From: Actinoplanes sp. NBC_00393
GTDB lineage: Bacteria; Actinomycetota; Actinomycetes; Mycobacteriales; Micromonosporaceae
NCBI RefSeq assembly: GCF_036053395.1
Contig: NZ_CP107942.1
Location: 6,776,501 to 6,840,500 of the forward strand
DNA: 64,000 nt
Direction: 5' to 3'
In this document: in pieces, positions 60,013-64,000 of the stretch
Layout: the number at the start of each line of letters is the position of its first letter
Numbering within the stretch: position 1 is the stretch's first letter
Position numbers and translations under genes: made by a program
The notes under the pieces: generated by a model
Told to the model about the DNA's origin: nothing
The model's database searches: none
What the model saw: the letters and a program-made list of their open reading frames with translations, nothing else

Positions 60013-61059
60013 ATGGCGTTGTGGCGAGTGCGGGCAACGGTTGACGACCGTCCTGGCTATCTTTCCGTGCTGACCGCGAGCCTCGCTCTGCGGTCGGTCA
60101 ACATCCTCGCCGTCCAGGTGCACACCACCGAGGAGGGCGCGGTCGACGACTTCCTCGTCGACGCGCCGGACATGCTGACCGAGTCGGACATCCTGGCCGC
60201 CGTCGTCAAGGGCCGCGGGCGGGACGCGTTCGTGACCCGGGCCGACCCGCAGGGCCTGGCCGACCAGCCGACCCGGGCGCTGGCGCTGGCCGGCCGCCTG
60301 TTCCACGAGCCGGATGCGCTCGGCGACACGCTGGCGGCCCTGCTCGACGCGACCGAGGTGCGCTGGCGGCCGGCGGCCACCGCCGACCTGCCCGGTTTCC
60401 ACGGCGGCCGGATGACGCTGGCCGACCCGGCCGGCGGGGCCTACGAGGTGCTTCGCGCCCTGCCCGCGTTCACCCCGGCGGAGTATGCGCGGGCCCAGGC
60501 CCTGGTCGAGGTCGCCGGCGCGGTCCAGCGGCAGCAGCACGAGCAGGTGACCATGCTCCTGCCGGACGGCACTGAGTTGGTGCTCCGGCCGGCCGGGCGA
60601 GACGACCTGGCCGCCGTCCAGGAGCTGCACGAGGAGTGCTCGGCCGCGACCCTGGGTCAGCGCTACCTGAGCGGCGCGGTTCCCGACGAGTCACGGCTGC
60701 GCCGCCTGCTGGAGCCGGCCGGTGGGGTCACCCTGCTGGCGGTCGCGTCCGGCGGGCGGGTGGTGGCCATGGCCAGCCTGGTGATCGAGGGCGACCTCGG
60801 CGAGATCGGGCTCCTGGTGGAGGACGGGTGGCAGCGGCGCGGGCTGGGCACGGCCCTGCTGCGGCGGCTGCGCGCGCACGCCGAGCGGACCGGGCTGGCG
60901 GCGCTGGTCGCGCACACCGGGGCGGACAACACGGCCATGGTTCGGGCGTTGCAGCACCTCGGGGCGGACCGGGTGGAGCAGGACGGTCCGGTGGTCAGCG
61001 TGACGATGCCGGCGGCCGGGCGGCCGGTCGGCGACGAGACTCCGGCCGCTTCGGCTTAG
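60013..61059 (+). CDS. ACT-GNAT fusion: amino-acid-regulated protein acetyltransferase
   Basis: 348 residues. An N-terminal ACT domain (~1-75; LWRVRATVDDRPGYLSVLTA) and a linker lead to a GNAT domain (~190-330) with the acetyl-CoA loop VEDGWQRRGLGTALLRRL. This is the architecture of actinobacterial ACT-GNAT lysine acetyltransferases described from Micromonospora and Streptomyces, in which amino-acid binding tunes acetylation of acyl-CoA synthetases. The start is an ATG with GAAAGGAG nine bases upstream. The ligand for this protein is unknown. Confidence 0.88.
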   Translation: MALWRVRATVDDRPGYLSVLTASLALRSVNILAVQVHTTEEGAVDDFLVDAPDMLTESDILAAVVKGRGRDAFVTRADPQGLADQPTRALALAGRLFHEPDALGDTLAALLDATEVRWRPAATADLPGFHGGRMTLADPAGGAYEVLRALPAFTPAEYARAQALVEVAGAVQRQQHEQVTMLLPDGTELVLRPAGRDDLAAVQELHEECSAATLGQRYLSGAVPDESRLRRLLEPAGGVTLLAVASGGRVVAMASLVIEGDLGEIGLLVEDGWQRRGLGTALLRRLRAHAERTGLAALVAHTGADNTAMVRALQHLGADRVEQDGPVVSVTMPAAGRPVGDETPAASA

Positions 61060-61175
61060 AGAGCGGACCCGGGCGCGAGCCCGAGCAAGCGAGCGCGAGC
61101 CCGAGCAAGCGAGCGCGGGCAAGCGACCCGAACAAGCGAGCGCGGGCAAGCGAGCGCGGGCAAGCAGGCGCGGGC
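61060..61175. repeat. Degenerate GC-rich short tandem repeat
   Basis: Repeated CGAGCAAGCGAGCGCG-like units with 14- to 20-bp spacing follow the ACT-GNAT stop. No gene. Confidence 0.7.
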
Positions 61176-61192
61176 GCGCAGATTCGGAAGAG

Positions 61193-61216
61193 CCCTGGGC
61201 TGAGCTCAGCCCAGGG
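61193..61216. terminator. Perfect 24-bp palindrome between convergent genes
   Basis: CCCTGGGCTGAG is followed at once by its complement. It overlaps the last 11 bases of bsaP and can act as a two-way terminator between the acetyltransferase and biotin genes. Confidence 0.75.
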
Positions 61217-61382
61217 TCTCGCCGTGCTCCACGCAGGTCGAGCGCCAGCCCGTCGGGACGACCTGCACCTTCATCCGGCGGCGGCAGTGCGGGCAGAAGC
61301 GTGGCGGTTCCAGCTCCCGCGCCGCGGCGCACGCCGCGTGGTCACCCTCTGCGGCCGGCGAACCGCACCGGTCACAGAACAT
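61206..61382 (-). CDS. bsaP: Biotin synthase auxiliary protein
   Basis: 58 residues. It begins [20 protein letters not shown] and continues with PPRFCPHCRRRMKVQ, VVPTGW and a final Cys-His region. This matches BsaP, a small actinobacterial protein with paired CxxC motifs encoded next to bioB and needed for biotin synthase activity, probably in repairing or supplying its iron-sulphur centre. The ATG shares one base with the bioB stop (TGATG). Confidence 0.88.
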   Translation of the reverse strand: MFCDRCGSPAAEGDHAACAAARELEPPRFCPHCRRRMKVQVVPTGWRSTCVEHGETLG

Positions 61383-62377
61383 CAGAACGTGGCCGACAGC
61401 GACTTGACCGGCATCTTCAGGTCCTGGAGCAGCTCCAGGTCGGCGGTGGCCGGGCGGCCCAGCGTGGTCAGGTAGTTGCCGACGATCACCGCGTTGATGC
61501 CGCCGAGCAGGCCGTCACGCGTACCGAGATCGCCGAGGGTGATTTCGCGGCCTCCGGCGTACCGAAGAATGGTTCTGGGCATCGCCAGCCGGAAGGCTGC
61601 AATCGCGCGAAGCGCGTCCTTGCCCTCGACCACCGGGCGGTCACCGAGCGGCGTGCCCGGGCGCGGGTTGAGGAAGTTGAGCGGCACCTCGTGCGGATCC
61701 AGCTCGGCCAGCTGCGCGGCGAACTCGGCGCGCTGCTCGATCGTCTCGCCCAGGCCGAGGATGCCGCCGCAGCAGACCTCCATGCCGGAGTCGCGGACCA
61801 TCTTCAGCGTCTCCCAGCGCTCCTCGAAGGAGTGCGTGGTCACCACGTTCGGAAAGTAGGAGCGGCAGGTCTCGAGGTTGTGGTTGTAGCGGTGCACGCC
61901 CATCTCGACCAGCTCGTCGACCTGCTCCTTGGTGAGCATGCCGAGGCTCGCGGCGACCTGGATGTCGACCGCTTCCTTGATCGCCTTGACGCCCGCGCGC
62001 ATCTGGTCCATCAGCCGCTTGTCCGGCCCGCGCACCGCGGCCACGATGCAGAACTCGGTCGCACCGGTCGCCGCGGTCTGCTTCGCCGCCTCCACCAGGG
62101 AGGGAATGTCCAGCCAGACGGCGCGCACCGGGGAGGCGAACAGACCGGACTGGGAGCAGAAGTGGCAGTCCTCCGGGCAGCCGCCGGTCTTCAGCGAGAC
62201 GATGCCCTCGACCTCGACCTCGGGACCGCACCACTTCATCCGGACGTCGTGCGCCAGCTGCAGCAGGGCCGGCAGATCCTCGTCGGGCAGACGCAGGATT
62301 TCCAGAATGTCCGCCTCGTCGAGTCCGGCACCTGCATCGAGCACCCGGGTCCGGGCCCGGTCGAGGATCTCTGGCAT
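61382..62377 (-). CDS. bioB: Biotin synthase (radical SAM)
   Basis: 331 residues. The radical-SAM CxxxCxxC is C67, C71 and C74 in [14 protein letters not shown]. The [2Fe-2S] ligands are in the [14 protein letters not shown] and [13 protein letters not shown] segments. It inserts sulphur into dethiobiotin to make biotin. It is coupled to bsaP and divergent from bioF with a 66-bp gap. No BioQ-like palindrome stands out there. Confidence 0.95.
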   Translation of the reverse strand: MPEILDRARTRVLDAGAGLDEADILEILRLPDEDLPALLQLAHDVRMKWCGPEVEVEGIVSLKTGGCPEDCHFCSQSGLFASPVRAVWLDIPSLVEAAKQTAATGATEFCIVAAVRGPDKRLMDQMRAGVKAIKEAVDIQVAASLGMLTKEQVDELVEMGVHRYNHNLETCRSYFPNVVTTHSFEERWETLKMVRDSGMEVCCGGILGLGETIEQRAEFAAQLAELDPHEVPLNFLNPRPGTPLGDRPVVEGKDALRAIAAFRLAMPRTILRYAGGREITLGDLGTRDGLLGGINAVIVGNYLTTLGRPATADLELLQDLKMPVKSLSATF

Positions 62378-62443
62378 GCCCGTACCCTACAGAGTTCCCA
62401 GGCCGGTAGGACTGTCGGTGGTGGGTGGTAGTTTGCCCTTCTC

Positions 62444-63595
62444 GTGATCTCTGGGGGTGTCTTGGCGGACTGGTTGGAGGCGCTCGACCGCCTGGCCCGC
62501 GAGCGGGCCAAGGCGGGACTCACCCGTCAGCTGCGGCCGCGGGCCGCCGGCGATGCCGTCGTCGATCTGGCGGGCAACGACTACCTCGGCCTTTCCGGTC
62601 ACCCCCGGGTGGTTGCCGCGGCACGGCAGGCGATCGAGGCGTACGGGTTGGGTGCCACCGGATCCCGTCTGGTCCGCGGTTCGACCGAGGCGCACGCCGC
62701 GCTGGAGGAGACCCTCACCACCTGGATCGGTACGGAGAGCGCGCTCCTCTTCTCCTCCGGCTACCTCGCCAACCTCGCTGTCATCCGCGGTGTCGGGGCG
62801 GTCTGCGACCTGGTCGTGTCGGATGCCTACAACCATGCCTCGCTGATCGACGGCTGCCGGATCTCCGGGCTGCCGGTGACGGTCGCACCGCACAACGACC
62901 CGGCCGCCGTCGCCGCCATCCTGGACGCGCATCCCGGCCGCGCCGCCGTGGTGACCGAGTCGGTCTTCTCCGTCGACGGTGACCTCGCTCCCCTCGCCGA
63001 GCTCCACGCGGTGACGTCGTCGCGGGGCGCGCTGCTGATCGTCGACGACGCGCATGCGCTCGGTCTGCTCGGCCCGTCGGGTTCCGGTGGGGTGGCCGCG
63101 GCCGGCCTCGCCGGGCAGCCCGACGTGCTGGTCACCGCGACGCTGTCCAAGTCCCTGGGCGGGGCCGGTGGTGTGGTGGCCGGGCCGGCGGCGTTCGTCC
63201 GGCATCTGGTCGACACCGGCCGCACCTTCATCTACGACACCGCGCCGCCGCCGGCCGTGATCGCCGGCGTGCTCGCCGCGGTCGAGGTCACCCGGGCCGC
63301 CGACGACCTGCGGGCGGTGGTGGCCGGCCGGGGCGCCGAGATCACCGGGCGGCTGCGGGCGGCCGGCTTCGCGGTGCGGGATCCGGCGGCCGGGGTGCTC
63401 TCGGTGCCCGCTCCCGGCCCGGAGGCGGCGCTGGCGTGGGCCGGTGACTGCCGGGACCGCGGGGTCGCGGTCGGCTGCTTCCGGCCACCCTCGACACCGG
63501 ACGGCAGCTCGCGACTGCGGCTGACCTTGAACGCGGGCGTGCCCGCTACGGACTTCACCAGAGCCCTGAACGTGATCGTGGAGTGCGCACCATGA
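62444..63595 (+). CDS. bioF: 8-amino-7-oxononanoate synthase
   Basis: 383 residues, type II alpha-oxoamine synthase. The PLP lysine is K236 in TATLSKSLGG, with the aspartate block VDDAHALGLLG. It joins pimeloyl-CoA (or -ACP) and alanine in the first committed biotin step. The start is uncertain: the GTG at 62444 has no ribosome binding site, while a TTG at 62462 has GGGGG four bases upstream and would remove six residues. Its end overlaps the next gene (ATGA). Confidence 0.93.
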   Translation: MISGGVLADWLEALDRLARERAKAGLTRQLRPRAAGDAVVDLAGNDYLGLSGHPRVVAAARQAIEAYGLGATGSRLVRGSTEAHAALEETLTTWIGTESALLFSSGYLANLAVIRGVGAVCDLVVSDAYNHASLIDGCRISGLPVTVAPHNDPAAVAAILDAHPGRAAVVTESVFSVDGDLAPLAELHAVTSSRGALLIVDDAHALGLLGPSGSGGVAAAGLAGQPDVLVTATLSKSLGGAGGVVAGPAAFVRHLVDTGRTFIYDTAPPPAVIAGVLAAVEVTRAADDLRAVVAGRGAEITGRLRAAGFAVRDPAAGVLSVPAPGPEAALAWAGDCRDRGVAVGCFRPPSTPDGSSRLRLTLNAGVPATDFTRALNVIVECAP

Positions 63596-64000
63596 CCGCA
63601 GACCCCCCGGAAATGTCCTATTACGCCGGTATCTCGATGGTGCCGCCGCCACGGGCGGCCCAGAGCCGTGGGCACGGGTTGCCGTTGGGGCCGCCGCCCA
63701 CAGCCAGGGAGACCGATGAGGTGGACCCGTTGCTGGCGCATGGTGGAGGGAAGCCGGCCTTGCCTGTTGCGCCTTCCTCCGTTGAGGCTGCTTTGCCCGC
63801 CGGCCCCGAGTCGCCCGCCGGGACCGATTTCCCTGCTTCGGGCACCGAGCCGACCCGGCCCGATTCGCCCGATTCGCCAGCCGGGGCCGATTCGCCCGCC
63901 GGGTCGGCGCCGCCTGCCGAGCCGGCGCCGCCCGGGCTCCCTGTCGAGCCCGCCCCGCTCGCCAATCCGACCGAGCCCATCGCGGAGCCCTTCACCGAGC
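63592..64000 (+). CDS. Unknown protein with long disordered Pro/Ala/Glu N-terminus (runs off right edge)
   Basis: The ATG overlaps the bioF stop as ATGA. The first residues read MTADPPEMSYYAGISMVPPP, followed by SRGHGLPLGPPPT, then at least 90 residues of PAGxDSP/APPAEP-type low complexity up to the window edge. It is not the N-terminus of bioD, the gene often next to bioF. Only a translation-coupled position links it to biotin. The rest of the protein is needed for any assignment. Confidence 0.6.
   Translation, partial: MTADPPEMSYYAGISMVPPPRAAQSRGHGLPLGPPPTARETDEVDPLLAHGGGKPALPVAPSSVEAALPAGPESPAGTDFPASGTEPTRPDSPDSPAGADSPAGSAPPAEPAPPGLPVEPAPLANPTEPIAEPFTE

Overview
The window is high-GC actinobacterial DNA. 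Strong G/C third positions, frequent GTG/TTG starts, overlapping stop/start junctions and the gene families present (OFA-type MFS with its small partner, BsaP, ACT-GNAT acetyltransferase, ECF sigma/anti-sigma pair, desferrioxamine-type genes) suggest a soil actinomycete of the Micromonosporaceae, probably Actinoplanes or a close relative. The genus is an inference. No rRNA, intact tRNA, transposase, phage gene or CRISPR array was seen.

Layout. 1-5.1 kb: an iron-regulated hydroxamate siderophore operon, with desA and desB, an acyltransferase fused to an IucA/IucC synthetase, and the start of a penicillin-acylase family gene, behind an IdeR/DmdR1-type iron box. 5.3-13.5 kb: a secreted beta-1,3-glucanase, then a LacI-type regulator divergent from an arabinoside uptake and hydrolysis operon (binding protein, two permeases, GH51 arabinofuranosidase) with a perfect palindromic operator between them. 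13.5-15.5 kb: a repeat-rich, gene-poor stretch. 15.5-21.5 kb, minus strand: OFA-family MFS transporter plus its 30-residue partner, a stand-alone LigD-type polymerase domain, an acyl-CoA dehydrogenase and a diguanylate cyclase. 21.8-26.1 kb: an alpha/beta hydrolase, a frameshifted secreted protein, an ABM-domain membrane protein and a BNR-repeat protein. 26.8-36.4 kb: a two-component system divergent from a fatty acid desaturase, then a CDP-alcohol phosphatidyltransferase, a GT39 mannosyltransferase, a GMC oxidoreductase with an Fe-S-like cysteine motif, an AraC regulator and an SDR. 36.9-46.3 kb: housekeeping genes (dGTPase, MBL hydrolase, lipid kinase, CNNM/CBS protein, AlkA-like glycosylase). 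46.5-51.1 kb: an ECF sigma/anti-sigma pair with downstream envelope proteins. 51.7-58.2 kb: a four-gene HerA-Mre11-Rad50-NurA operon. 58.2-64 kb: a RibD_C reductase with a small zinc-ribbon protein, an ACT protein and an ACT-GNAT acetyltransferase, and biotin genes (bioB-bsaP divergent from bioF).

The strongest candidates for follow-up are three. First, the end-resection operon (HerA-like ATPase with an atypical P-loop, SbcD, SbcC, NurA-like nuclease) has a cluster of DnaA-box-like sequences upstream. Second, several unrelated intergenic tandem arrays with 48-71 bp periods lie next to gene ends, some with each unit able to fold into a hairpin. Third, a 92-bp element with 15-bp perfect terminal inverted repeats forms the start of one permease gene. 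Several real genes shorter than 60 codons (MFS partner, bsaP, zinc-ribbon protein) were found by reading overlaps at operon junctions.
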